This document shows, piece by piece, positions 54,054 to 63,152 of a stretch of DNA of 64,000 bases. The stretch lies in assembly GCF_030719035.1 (NCBI RefSeq), contig NZ_CP132203.1:2480001-2544000 (forward strand), in the 5' to 3' direction. Made by a program: the position numbers and the translations under genes. The DNA is from Hahella sp. HNIBRBA332. Lineage in GTDB: Bacteria > Pseudomonadota > Gammaproteobacteria > Pseudomonadales > Oleiphilaceae. How positions within the stretch are numbered: position 1 is the stretch's first letter; each line of letters begins with the position of its first letter. Below the pieces are notes generated by a model. The model was not told the DNA's origin. It was given only the letters and a program-made list of their open reading frames with translations, and searched no databases.

Positions 54054-55634
54054 ATGGCCAGCATCAGCGTGCAAAACTTAACTTATCGCTTCGATAACGG
54101 CGACACCCTGTTTTCCGATCTGACGTTTACACTGGACGATAAAATCACCGGGCTGGTAGGTCGCAACGGAGCGGGCAAGTCGATTCTGGCGGCGTTGCTG
54201 ACAGGGGAAAGAACGCCTTATTCCGGTTCGGTCACCACTTTCTGTCGAGTGGGCTGGCTGCGACAGATTGGCGCGGAGGAAAAGCTGGTCCAGTATGAAA
54301 CTGTCAGCGATTTTTTGGGCGTTCACGATAAGCTGGAAGCTCTCTCCCGAGTCGCTGAAGGCGGATGTGATCCTCATGACTTTGAGCTGATCGGCGACAA
54401 CTGGCTGCTGCGGGAAGAGCTGGAGCAACAATTATTAGCGTTAGGGCTGCCTGTAGACCCCTTTTTACCCTGTCAGGCTCTGAGTGGCGGGCAGCTAACC
54501 CGGCTCGCACTGCATCAACTTTTCCAATCCGATTACGGCTATCTCATTCTCGACGAACCAGGCAACCACCTGGACGAACAGGGCAAACACTGGCTGATCG
54601 AACAAATGCGGCGCTTCCCTGGCGGGGTTCTGATCATCAGTCATGATCGCGATATACTGCGTTGCGTGGACGACATTCTGGAGCTGAATAGCCTCGGCGT
54701 GCGTCACTACGGCGGCGCCTATGACGTTTACGCCGAACAGCGCGCCAATGAGCTGGCCAGCCAGGAACGACGCATCGACCATGCAAAGACGCAGATCAAG
54801 CAGATGCGCCAAACTATGCAAAAGAATCGGGAAAAGGCGCAACAACGGGCCGGCCAGGGCAAGCAGGTCGCGCGATCGGGCAGTCAGGCGAAGGTTCTGC
54901 TGAACAGCAAAAAGCAGGACGCGGAACGCGCCGGCGGCGCCCGGGAAAGCAACCAGAATCGCCAAATGGCGCAGGTGCAGGACCAGCTCAGCAAGCTGAA
55001 CAAGCAGCATGAAATGCTCAAACAGCAGAGCCTGTCCCTGGGCAAAACAGAGAAACGCGTCTCCCGCATTCTGGATATCACCGAAGTGCGCCTGCCCTAT
55101 ATCCAACAGGAAAACGGCATCACATTCTCTGTCGATTTCGGAGAAAAAATCCGCTTGTCCGGCGCCAACGGCAGCGGCAAATCCACCTTGCTGAAAGCCA
55201 TCGCCGGACGCCTGTCGCCCCTTCAAGGAGATATTCAGGTCCGCGCTGGTTTGTGCTATCTGGATCAGCACTTCACCTTACTGGATACCGCCAAATCCGC
55301 ACAGGAAAACCTGGCGCTTTTCTGCCCTCATCTGACGGAAACGGACCGGCGCACGCTATTGGCGGGGATTGGGCTAAGACGAGAGCGAGCGGATCAGGCG
55401 GTGGCCACCTTGAGCGGCGGTGAAAAAATGAAAGTCGCCATGCTGGCTATCAGTCATCAACCGGGCGATACCTTGTTGTTGTTGGATGAACCCGACAACC
55501 ACCTGGACCTGGACTCTCGACTGATGCTGGCTCAGGCCCTGCGGGATTTTACCGGCAGCTTGTTAGTGGTCAGTCATGATCAGGATTTCATCGCCGATAT
55601 AGGCGTGAGCGCCGAGATAAGCTTGGACAGCTGA
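54054..55634 (+). CDS. ABC-F family ATPase
   Basis: 526 residues from ATG 54054, preceded by AGGAGGTTTT; the 53928 start would add 42 residues with no family match. Two ABC domains: Walker A GLVGRNGAGKS and LSGANGSGKST, signatures LSGGQLTRLA and LSGGEKMKVA, Walker B YLILDEPGNHLD and LLLLDEPDNHLD. They are joined by a charged Gln/Lys/Arg-rich linker. No membrane helices. Such proteins act on the ribosome or give antibiotic resistance. Confidence 0.9.
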   Translation: MASISVQNLTYRFDNGDTLFSDLTFTLDDKITGLVGRNGAGKSILAALLTGERTPYSGSVTTFCRVGWLRQIGAEEKLVQYETVSDFLGVHDKLEALSRVAEGGCDPHDFELIGDNWLLREELEQQLLALGLPVDPFLPCQALSGGQLTRLALHQLFQSDYGYLILDEPGNHLDEQGKHWLIEQMRRFPGGVLIISHDRDILRCVDDILELNSLGVRHYGGAYDVYAEQRANELASQERRIDHAKTQIKQMRQTMQKNREKAQQRAGQGKQVARSGSQAKVLLNSKKQDAERAGGARESNQNRQMAQVQDQLSKLNKQHEMLKQQSLSLGKTEKRVSRILDITEVRLPYIQQENGITFSVDFGEKIRLSGANGSGKSTLLKAIAGRLSPLQGDIQVRAGLCYLDQHFTLLDTAKSAQENLALFCPHLTETDRRTLLAGIGLRRERADQAVATLSGGEKMKVAMLAISHQPGDTLLLLDEPDNHLDLDSRLMLAQALRDFTGSLLVVSHDQDFIADIGVSAEISLDS

Positions 55635-55733
55635 GCGAAACTTGCAAATTGGACGCGGTTTGAGGTCATGATTCAGGGCGTCACGCTCAAATGTGATCGC
55701 CCTGGATTATTATCGCGAGAAGCGTCTATCCAG

Positions 55734-56126
55734 TTACTCAGGAACCGGCACGCTGCTGTTAAAAATGTCCCGATGCAGCTTCCATTTCCCGGCTTCCTTT
55801 TTCCAGATAACGACATATTTGCCTTGGTCGAGGACTTGTCCCCCCTCGCCTTCAAGCGCAAATTTGCCGACTTCAGACGCAGCGTCGCCATACCCCTCTA
55901 CTTCGAGGGTTTCCAGTTTCATTTCCTTAACGCCCATGTCCATGAAGGCTTGAAATGCGCCCTGAATCGCTGGCAGTCCTTCCAAGAAGTCGGAGTGCGG
56001 AGGCATCAGTTGCGCGTCATGTGTATAGCAGGCGGCGATACCGGCGGCGTCGCCTCGGCTGAATGTGCTCATGAATACCTTTTCCGCCGCCAGAATATCG
56101 GCCTGGACTTCTGTTGAACCGTTCAT
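55734..56126 (-). CDS. DUF4440/SnoaL-like ketosteroid isomerase-fold protein
   Basis: 130 residues from ATG 56126 (GGGAGGTTGGT before it). AAEKVFMSTFSRGDAAGIAA then CYTHDAQLMPPHSDFLEGLP and YVVIWKKEAGKWKLHRDIFN fit the DUF4440/NTF2-like fold. Cytosolic, function unknown. Convergent with the ABC-F gene. Confidence 0.85.
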   Translation of the reverse strand: MNGSTEVQADILAAEKVFMSTFSRGDAAGIAACYTHDAQLMPPHSDFLEGLPAIQGAFQAFMDMGVKEMKLETLEVEGYGDAASEVGKFALEGEGGQVLDQGKYVVIWKKEAGKWKLHRDIFNSSVPVPE

Positions 56127-56342
56127 ACCAACCTCCCGCTTCATCAGTTAGGGTTTGTTTTTGCGCTCAGTCTATCGATTAAAAAGTAGACGCAAGCAGA
56201 CCTTGAGGCAAATACCCAATAACGCGCTGTTTGAGTTGCATAGTTATAAGCACGCGTCTTTAATTCTATCGAAGCATCCCTTCTTCGATGAGTGACAAGC
56301 TCGCCACCACCATTGTTCATTAATGGTCGCCGCGTTGCTTTT

Positions 56343-56843
56343 TTAGAGTCTGCTGTAAACGATCACCGTGCGGTCAAGATAGGCTTCATCCGTCACCACA
56401 TTCACCGTGCGCACCAGTTTATCGTCCACGCGATAAATCTGATCGCTGATGGTGGTGTCGCCATCGTCGTAGCGGAGAATGACTGAATATCGATTGGTTG
56501 GAGCCGCCCACGAGGGAATGTCGTCCGCCTGCAGAAACACGCCGGACTTGTGTGATTTCACCACGCCGCTGAACGGAACCACCTGCGGCGTCAAAACGCC
56601 GTCTGTGTCGAACCATTTAACCTGGGGCTCGCCCTCTTTTTCTTCCGTAAAGAAACCGCTTTCATCTATGGTTAAAGTCAACCCGCTCGCCGGAACGACT
56701 CTATCAACCAACTCTTCGCCAGAGCCGCGCAGCCCTGATTTGATTCTGTCGTCATGCTCGCCGCCCGGCTCCTGTGCAATGTCGCTACTGACGGAAATGC
56801 TTCCGTCCAGCAACCATGTGCCGACAAGGGATTCTATGCTCAT
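56343..56843 (-). CDS. Hypothetical beta-rich protein
   Basis: 166 residues starting MSIESLVGTWLLDGSISVSS, with regular strands (SGLTLTIDESGFFTEEKEGE, RYSVILRYDDGDTTISDQIY, RTVIVYSRL), reminiscent of lipocalin-like small proteins. The GTW near the start is a lipocalin-type hint only. No signal peptide. Family not recognised. Confidence 0.6.
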   Translation of the reverse strand: MSIESLVGTWLLDGSISVSSDIAQEPGGEHDDRIKSGLRGSGEELVDRVVPASGLTLTIDESGFFTEEKEGEPQVKWFDTDGVLTPQVVPFSGVVKSHKSGVFLQADDIPSWAAPTNRYSVILRYDDGDTTISDQIYRVDDKLVRTVNVVTDEAYLDRTVIVYSRL

Positions 56844-57223
56844 AGGGATACTCTTATAGGTAATATTCTATCTTGTTTCCTGCGCCTGATTTTTATTGGC
56901 GTCGCCGCCAATCCTACCTAATTTGCAAAGGGATTTGTTTTAAGAATTTCTAACGTTTTCGACAAGTTACACATTGACGCTTAACGCTGACATTCATATT
57001 AATTTTAACAGCCTCAGGAACTTGATTGTCTGGAAGTGATAGAATCCCTTAAATCCTACTGGAACGTAGCGATATGGATCGGGAAATGATGAAAGAACTC
57101 GCAGACCAAGGCGCCAATAAACGCATTCGCAATCAGGCGAAACAGTATTCCGCATCAACGAAGCGCTGGTTATAAATCAGAAACTGCTTTCCTAGCCAAA
57201 GCCTGTCAGGGTCTCGCACAACC
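56844..57223. other. AT-rich intergenic region with a 33-codon frame
   Basis: Mostly AT-rich spacer. A plus-strand frame at 57074-57175 encodes MDREMMKELADQGANKRIRN then QAKQYSASTKRWL, basic and helical, with only a weak ribosome site. It may be a small protein or a tail remnant. Confidence 0.4.
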
Positions 57224-57667
57224 ATGAAAATCACCTTATACGATTCTGTCGGAACCGCCATCATTATCGGTTGTAAATCCGGGGTGATTTACAGCAATCA
57301 AACCGGCGGGACCGCCTGCTTGCAGTCCGAATACGAAGGCGTATTGATCCCGATTGCGAACACAATTGGTATACCGGACTTGAATCTTGTCAGCCCTGAA
57401 AATGAACTGGAAAATTACTTCACCGGCCACCCTTGGTTCGGCGTAGGAGCGACACTCGGCCTCTCCGAAGAGGACGCCCGGGCGATAGATGCGATCTTGA
57501 AAGAGTATGCGCTTGATGACCAAATCAGCGTCGACCGAAGTATGCTTCGTCAATCCCATGAAGCATGGATACATATCAATATTGTCGAAGTGGAAGGCCG
57601 CTCACTTTTCAACGGCTTCGGCCCTTATCCCAGGAAAGGCGTGCTGACCTGGCAGAACAGCGATTGA
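57224..57667 (+). CDS. DUF6210-like hypothetical protein
   Basis: 147 residues. GCKSGVIYSNQTGGTACLQS followed by EYEGVLIPI resembles DUF6210, a small family seen near toxin genes. Acidic, soluble, no signal peptide. No toxin gene adjacent. Single gene before a repeat array. Confidence 0.62.
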   Translation: MKITLYDSVGTAIIIGCKSGVIYSNQTGGTACLQSEYEGVLIPIANTIGIPDLNLVSPENELENYFTGHPWFGVGATLGLSEEDARAIDAILKEYALDDQISVDRSMLRQSHEAWIHINIVEVEGRSLFNGFGPYPRKGVLTWQNSD

Positions 57668-57736
57668 CGCCCCGTTTGCATTAAACCTACCGAAGGGCCT
57701 CCCAGCAAGATTATCCGACTCAGCCCCCTCACCACT

Positions 57737-58155
57737 CCGTTCGCCCTGAGCCTGTCGAAGGGCTTTCCAGAGCGCCTCCAACCCAGTCGGCTCAAGTGGA
57801 CGTTATTTCCCATTGGGTCAGTTTTGCTCAAGGTCACTGCGAGACGCCGCCCTTCGACAAGCTCAGGGCGAACGGTTCCTTGGTAGTTGTTATTATCCAG
57901 ACAGCCAGATCGCTGCCGCCTTTCCGACAAAGGAAAGGACACGTAAGCAAACCACAAACGCCCCCCCTTTCGTCCGGAGCCCGTCGAAGGCCATCCTGAA
58001 GACTACTCGACTAGGCGCCCCCGTTCCTGAGCCTGTCGAAGGCAATCCTGAAAGACTACTCGACTAGGTAGCCCCGTTCGCCCTGAGCCCGTCGAAGGCC
58101 ATCCTGAAGACTACTCGACTAGGCGCCCCCGTTCGCCCTGAGCCTGTCGAAGGGC
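57737..58155. repeat. Array of short palindromic-type repeats and a 52-57 bp tandem repeat
   Basis: The GTTCGCCCTGAGCCTGTCGA element (with AGGGC following) appears direct at 57737-57763, inverted at 57849-57875, and again, whole or shortened, near 57972, 58021, 58073 and 58130. From 57992 three tandem units (57992-58043, 58044-58099, 58100-58155) share CATCCTGAAGACTACTCGAC and end in that element. This repeat is widespread in proteobacteria. The 57668-58172 spacer holds no gene I can support. Confidence 0.85.
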
Positions 58156-58172
58156 CTCCCAGAGCAACACAC

Positions 58173-59090
58173 TTATCCCGCTTCCGCCCACTTTCGAATT
58201 TGATCAATCGTCGCTGTCGCCCCGCCGCAGACAATCACCAAAATCCTGTCGAACGTCGCCAGAACAGGATGGTTTTCATACACAACCGCCAGACTGGCCC
58301 CGCACGCCGGCTCGACCAAAATACGGTGATCCGTCAGAAAGCGCTCACAAGCGGATAAAGCGCTGGCGTCAGAGACGACGACGCTGTGAATACTATGCTG
58401 CTTCGCACACTCCAGGGCTCTTGCCGATACCCGTTTGGCGCCCAAGGACGTGGCGATGCTGTCGATACGCTCCAGCTCCACACTATGACCGGCCTCCAAC
58501 GCCGCGTGAAAGGAAGCCGCGCCTTGAGTTTCAACAGCGATAACGGGAACATCCGCCCACTGATTGCGATGCAAGCCCTCGACCACGCCAGAAAGCATAC
58601 CGCCGCCGCCAACACAGAGCAGCACGGCGTCCGGCTTCATTCCCGCCTTGGCGACTTCATCTATCATGGTCGCATGTCCCCGCCACAGCAGAGGATCATC
58701 AAAGGGATGAATAAAGGCGTCCGTGGCGCCAACCAGCGCCAGCGCATGCTCATTCGCCTCCTGCCAGCTTCCGCCGTGAACGATCACTTCCGCTTGCTCC
58801 AACTGCAGCAGCTCTTTGGCTCTTTCTGTCGTGGTTTCCGGCACGACCACGAGTGCGGGAACGCCCAGACGACGTCCCGCATAAGCCACCGCCAACCCGG
58901 CATTGCCGCCGGATGAAGAGATAAAACGTTGCGCGCCCTGCGCTTTATGATGCTCACAGGCGGCTCCCACGCCCCGAATCTTGAAAGACCCCGGCGGCTG
59001 CAACGCCTCCAGCTTCAACCAGATTGAACGTTGCGACTCCATGCTCAATGGTAGCGATTCCAGCAAAGGCGTTTCGATATGCAGATTCAT
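58173..59090 (-). CDS. PLP-dependent L-serine/L-threonine dehydratase
   Basis: 305 residues. PPGSFKIRG gives the PLP Lys (K37), SSSGGNAG the phosphate/substrate loop, GGGGMLSG the glycine-rich cofactor loop. Length and motifs match the eukaryotic-like SDS/SdsL type rather than the biosynthetic IlvA, which has a regulatory domain. Converts serine or threonine to pyruvate or 2-oxobutyrate plus ammonia. Divergent from an AraC regulator. Confidence 0.9.
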   Translation of the reverse strand: MNLHIETPLLESLPLSMESQRSIWLKLEALQPPGSFKIRGVGAACEHHKAQGAQRFISSSGGNAGLAVAYAGRRLGVPALVVVPETTTERAKELLQLEQAEVIVHGGSWQEANEHALALVGATDAFIHPFDDPLLWRGHATMIDEVAKAGMKPDAVLLCVGGGGMLSGVVEGLHRNQWADVPVIAVETQGAASFHAALEAGHSVELERIDSIATSLGAKRVSARALECAKQHSIHSVVVSDASALSACERFLTDHRILVEPACGASLAVVYENHPVLATFDRILVIVCGGATATIDQIRKWAEAG

Positions 59091-59309
59091 TACGCTCCCC
59101 TCATCTCCCCGTGATTTTGTATGGAAAGTAATCCTGTCAGGCTGCTAGTGAGATCGTGACAGCCTGGTCAGAACCTACGATAGCTCAGAAAGATTCGCCC
59201 GCCTTGTAAAATATTGACGCTGGCCCCGGACTTTCCGCTGGTAGTTAGGCTTGCTATAGTCCTTTTGCTCCGTAGGTTTCACGTCTGACTTCAACTTTTC
59301 CAATCGCCC

Positions 59310-60113
59310 ATGAATGACAGTATTCAATATCAACGCAGCGCCGACATCCCCGGACTGGTGCTCGGCGCAGGTCGCTTCGCTCAGTTTGATTTCGGCCGTC
59401 ATTATCATCTGGATTTTCACATCGGCATCGTCACGGAAGGCGTGCAGCGTCAGCATTACAAGGGAGAGACTCAGGTTCTGGGCCCGGGTTTTATTTCCCT
59501 GATGCCTCCCGGTGAGATTCATGACGGCGCCTGCGATAGCGACGCCTATACCCTAAGAACCTTTCGCGCGCCTTACGATCTGATGCAGGAGACCAGCGCG
59601 GAACTGAGCGATACGCACCCGGGCCCGGAACTGTTTGGCTATGTCTTTGAGGATTCAGCGACGGCGACGCGTCTTTTCCATCTGCACAACGCCATGTGCT
59701 CAGAAACAGTTTCTACGTTGGCGATTCAGTCGGAATGGCTGTCCACGCTGGATACATTATTCACGCAAACACGCGCCATCAAACCCAGACGCGACACCAA
59801 TGCCCTCTCCCATGCCCAGTGGCGACGCATGCAGGATTACTGTCTGGCGAATCTGTCCGAGAAGATCACGCTGGACGATTTAGCCACCCTATGTGGCCTG
59901 GGTCGTTTCCTCTTTCTCCGCCAATTCAAACGCACGGTAGGCATGACGCCCCACGCCTGGCTACTGCGACTCCGCCTGGAACAAGCCTGCGCCCTACTGA
60001 CCCAAGGCTCCCTATCCATCGCACACATCGCCCAACGCGTCGGCTTCTACGACCAAAGCCACTTTAACCGGAGTTTCAGGCAGGCGTTTGGGGTGGCGCC
60101 GTCGGGGTATTGA
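59310..60113 (+). CDS. AraC-family transcriptional regulator
   Basis: 267 residues. N-terminal cupin sensor (FGRHYHLDFHIGIVTEGVQR, PGFISLMPPGEIHDGA), C-terminal double helix-turn-helix (ITLDDLATLCGLGRFLFLRQ, HIAQRVGFYDQSHFNRSFRQ, FGVAPSGY). The type is common beside amino-acid exporters and PLP enzymes. Divergent from the serine dehydratase gene with ~220 bp between, so that gene is the likely target. Confidence 0.9.
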   Translation: MNDSIQYQRSADIPGLVLGAGRFAQFDFGRHYHLDFHIGIVTEGVQRQHYKGETQVLGPGFISLMPPGEIHDGACDSDAYTLRTFRAPYDLMQETSAELSDTHPGPELFGYVFEDSATATRLFHLHNAMCSETVSTLAIQSEWLSTLDTLFTQTRAIKPRRDTNALSHAQWRRMQDYCLANLSEKITLDDLATLCGLGRFLFLRQFKRTVGMTPHAWLLRLRLEQACALLTQGSLSIAHIAQRVGFYDQSHFNRSFRQAFGVAPSGY

Positions 60114-60121
60114 TCGACAGA

Positions 60122-60385
60122 TCAGCTCACGACTTCATATTTCCAGCCATGATAGCTGTATAAAAACTCCCCACCGCCTTCTCTGTCGGTTAACTTTGCT
60201 TGTAACTTAAACTTCGTACCAACAGGATAATTACGGCTTAGCTTTTTCGAGCACTCTACGTTCAACGTTACTGGATACTTGCCGCCTGAAACTGGTCGGA
60301 TATGCACTTTCCCATGCTTTCCTGATAAATCATGGGGAATGTAGCTTTCCACTAAAACAGTCTCATAATGGTTATCTTTCGCCAT
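60122..60385 (-). CDS. Small conserved hypothetical protein
   Basis: 87 residues, soluble and basic (ETVLVESYIPHDLSGKHGKV, YPVTLNVECSKKLSRNYPVG, TKFKLQAKLTDREGGGEFLY). All beta-strand by composition, OB/SH3-like size. Eight bases past the convergent AraC gene stop. Function unknown. Confidence 0.62.
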   Translation of the reverse strand: MAKDNHYETVLVESYIPHDLSGKHGKVHIRPVSGGKYPVTLNVECSKKLSRNYPVGTKFKLQAKLTDREGGGEFLYSYHGWKYEVVS

Positions 60386-60512
60386 GACTATGGCCCTCTA
60401 ACTCCGAATCAACTCAACGCACGCGTACGGGGATTTCCGGCCTTACTTTTCATCGTGTAGATAAAAAAGTAGCCTTGGCGCGCTCAATGAGCAAACCTGA
60501 CTTGGATATTTA

Positions 60513-62234
60513 TCAACCCACCGTCACGTGCAAAATCAGCGCGATTAGCAACGCCAACGATACCCCCTGCCAAAACATCACCGGGTTACGTTCCAGAATG
60601 GGTGGCCGGGTCTGGTTGAGGTAGGCGGGGTTGGGGTGGCGGAGGTCGTGGAGGAATTCCGAGATTTCGGTGTAGCGTTTGTGAGGATTGGGGTGAACGG
60701 CTTTCTTGAGAGTGGCGTCGATCCAGGCGGGGATGTCTCTGTCTTCGCTGAGGACGGATTTGTAGGTCAGACGTTTCTGCGCGCCGGCGGTGCGGGTTTT
60801 GGCGACGTCGGCGCCATAGGGAAAGTCGCCGGACAGCAGATAATAGGTCAGCACGCCCAATGAGTAGAGATCAGAGCCAGAGGAGCCGACTTCACCCAGG
60901 AAATATTCCGGCGCGGCGTACAAGGCTGTGCCGAGCAAGTTAGGCTGACGCAGGCCTTGGTCGTTTTCCGCGACGCCGCCTACCCGGGTTGAGCCGAAAT
61001 CTATGATTTTCACTATGCCAGACGCATCGATCATCAGGTTGTCCGGCTTTAAGTCTTGATGCAGCATGTCCATACGGTGAAAAGCCATCAAGCCCCTCGC
61101 CGCTTGCTCCACTATCCCCCTCACCGTTTCCAGATCCGGTTGTGGGTGATCTCGCAACCACTGGCTTAGCGTTCGGCCTTCGATGTATTCACTCACCGTG
61201 TAGAGATAGCGCCGCGGTCGCTCGAATTGCGCGGCCTTCGCCACATGCAGGCTATTGATGCGGCGGGCGATCCATTCCTCCATGAGCAGGCGCTCGAGAT
61301 AGGCGGGATCGCCCTGCTGATCCGTCGCTGGCGTCTTTATTATCACCTTGGTGTTCGAAGCGATATCCACCGCCAGATAAACATGACTGCGACTGCTGGT
61401 TTGCAGGCAGCGCAGTATTTGATAACCATCGAAGTCCGCTCCGGCCTGCAAAATGAGGGGAAGCGGCAGGGTTTCCACCTGTTGCTGAAACAAAGAGTCC
61501 ACTTCACAGGGCAACGCCTCAATACGAATGATCTGCAGCGTCAGGTTGTCCTTACTGCCCTGCTCCAACGCATAATCGACCATGCGTTTGGCGATGGCGT
61601 CCAGGTCATCGGGTTCCTGTAGCGCCTCAATCAGAGTATGGGCGTCGCAGTATTCATACACGCCGTCTGTGGCCATGATGAAAATATCGCCCAGCCTGAG
61701 CCGCACCGGCTGGTAGTCGATTTCAATATGTTCTCTGAATCCTAGCGCCCGGCTCAAATAGCTCTGACTTTGCGACACCCATAAACGGTGATCGTGGGTC
61801 AACTGTTCCAACGCGCCGTCCCGCAGGCGGTACACGCGAGTGTCGCCGACATGAAGGATATGCGCAATGTCGGATTTGAACACCACGGCGCTAAACGTAC
61901 AGACGTAGCCTTTTTCCTTGTCATAACGATACACGCTACGCTGGCCTTCGGCGTACAGCCAGGAGTTGGTCGCCCTCAACACCCGCTGAGCCGCATGCTG
62001 TACAGTCCAGGCGTCGGAGGTGCAAAAGTAATCCTCCAGAAAGCTTTTCACCGCCGTCTCACTGGCGACCTGGCTGACCGAACTGCTGCTGACCCCATCC
62101 GCCATCGCAAACGCAGCGCCTTTCATCGTCAGCTGCGCGCCCTTTGGGACGTAACCGCCATGAAAGTCCTGATTGATCTCTTTACGGCCTTTATCGGTCC
62201 ATTGACCGAAGGAAAGCGTCAGCTCATTGCGCAT
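60513..62234 (-). CDS. PP2C phosphatase-Ser/Thr kinase fusion, membrane-anchored
   Basis: 573 residues. The N-terminal ~240 are a PP2C domain (KGRKEINQDF, AFAMADGVSSSS, LHVGDTRVYRLRDG, IMATDGVYEY, SKDNLTLQII) with all main metal Asp residues. A Ser/Thr kinase follows (~265-540): KVIIKT Lys, LHQDLKPDNLMID where HQD replaces the usual HRD, IIDFGSTRVGG, and APE (YAAPEYF). A C-terminal membrane helix (WQGVSLALLIALILHVTV) anchors it. It follows the formate/nitrite channel by 81 bp. A similar kinase sits beside nitrate/nitrite assimilation genes in Pseudomonas; here it may regulate the channel. Confidence 0.88.
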   Translation of the reverse strand: MRNELTLSFGQWTDKGRKEINQDFHGGYVPKGAQLTMKGAAFAMADGVSSSSVSQVASETAVKSFLEDYFCTSDAWTVQHAAQRVLRATNSWLYAEGQRSVYRYDKEKGYVCTFSAVVFKSDIAHILHVGDTRVYRLRDGALEQLTHDHRLWVSQSQSYLSRALGFREHIEIDYQPVRLRLGDIFIMATDGVYEYCDAHTLIEALQEPDDLDAIAKRMVDYALEQGSKDNLTLQIIRIEALPCEVDSLFQQQVETLPLPLILQAGADFDGYQILRCLQTSSRSHVYLAVDIASNTKVIIKTPATDQQGDPAYLERLLMEEWIARRINSLHVAKAAQFERPRRYLYTVSEYIEGRTLSQWLRDHPQPDLETVRGIVEQAARGLMAFHRMDMLHQDLKPDNLMIDASGIVKIIDFGSTRVGGVAENDQGLRQPNLLGTALYAAPEYFLGEVGSSGSDLYSLGVLTYYLLSGDFPYGADVAKTRTAGAQKRLTYKSVLSEDRDIPAWIDATLKKAVHPNPHKRYTEISEFLHDLRHPNPAYLNQTRPPILERNPVMFWQGVSLALLIALILHVTVG

Positions 62235-62245
62235 AAATATAGTGA

Positions 62246-62275
62246 GCCCCGACGTCCGCTCTCAGACGCCGGGGC
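62246..62275 (-). other. Intercistronic hairpin
   Basis: GCCCCG-A-CGTC pairs with GACG-C-CGGGGC between the channel and kinase genes. No T run, so it may tune transcript levels rather than end them. Confidence 0.5.
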
Positions 62276-62315
62276 CGATAACCGTCCTCACGTGTTGTGT
62301 AATCAGACGCTCCGA

Positions 62316-63152
62316 TCAAGCCATCGCTTCTTTAGCGGACGCCGCCAGTTTGCGCTTTGGCGCTGTTTTGTAGTGAGTGCTGTACAGGGTCAGCCCGGTG
62401 AAAGCCAGCCCACCTACCAGATTACCCAGCGCAGTCGGAATTTCATTCCAGATGAAATAATCCATGATAGAGAAATCGCCGCCCATAATCATGGCTGAGG
62501 GAAACAGGAACATATTCACGACAGAATGTTCGAATCCCATGAAGAAAAACAGCATGATGGGCATCCACATCGCCAGGACTTTACCAGAAACCGTCGTGGA
62601 AATCATCGCGCCGACCACGCCCATGGACACCATCCAGTTACACAGCATGCCGCGTAGAAAAATGGTCAACCAGCCGGCCAGGCCGTATTCCGCATAGCCG
62701 AGAGTGCGGGCCTCTCCCACACTGGCTATCTTGGTTCCCACTGGACCGGGGTCCGTATTAAAACCGTAGGTGAACACGAAAGCCATCATAAAAGCGACCG
62801 TCAGCGCGCCGGCGAAATTACCCAGAAACACCAGTCCCCAGTTCCTCAAAACGCCATTGACCGTCACGCCCGGCCGTTTGTCCAGCAACGCCAGAGGCGT
62901 CAGCACAAACACGCCGGTCAGCAGATCAAAGCCCATCAGATAAAGCATGCAGAAACCAACGGGAAACAACATGGCGCCGACGAGAAACACGCCCGTCTGC
63001 ACCGCGACGGTGACGGCGAAAACCGCCGCCAGCGCCAATATGGCGCCCGCCATATACGCCCGGATCAAAGTGTCTCGCGTAGACATGAAAATTTTGGATT
63101 CGCCAGCATCGACCATCTTGGTCACAAACTCTGAGGGGATTAAGTAAGCCAT
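62316..63152 (-). CDS. Formate/nitrite channel (FNT/NirC family)
   Basis: 278 residues from ATG 63152, with GAGAG before it; GTG 63164 adds four. Six membrane helices with FNT repeats: RDTLIRAYMAGAILALAAVF, NWGLVFLGNFAGALTVAFMM, LRGMLCNWMVSMGVVGAMIS, MGFEHSVVNMFLFPSAMIMG and the C-terminal NEIPTALGNLVGGLAFTGL. The central His in GFEHSVVNMF matches the pore His. Pentameric channel for nitrite or formate. The kinase fusion downstream suggests a nitrite role. Confidence 0.92.
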   Translation of the reverse strand: MAYLIPSEFVTKMVDAGESKIFMSTRDTLIRAYMAGAILALAAVFAVTVAVQTGVFLVGAMLFPVGFCMLYLMGFDLLTGVFVLTPLALLDKRPGVTVNGVLRNWGLVFLGNFAGALTVAFMMAFVFTYGFNTDPGPVGTKIASVGEARTLGYAEYGLAGWLTIFLRGMLCNWMVSMGVVGAMISTTVSGKVLAMWMPIMLFFFMGFEHSVVNMFLFPSAMIMGGDFSIMDYFIWNEIPTALGNLVGGLAFTGLTLYSTHYKTAPKRKLAASAKEAMA

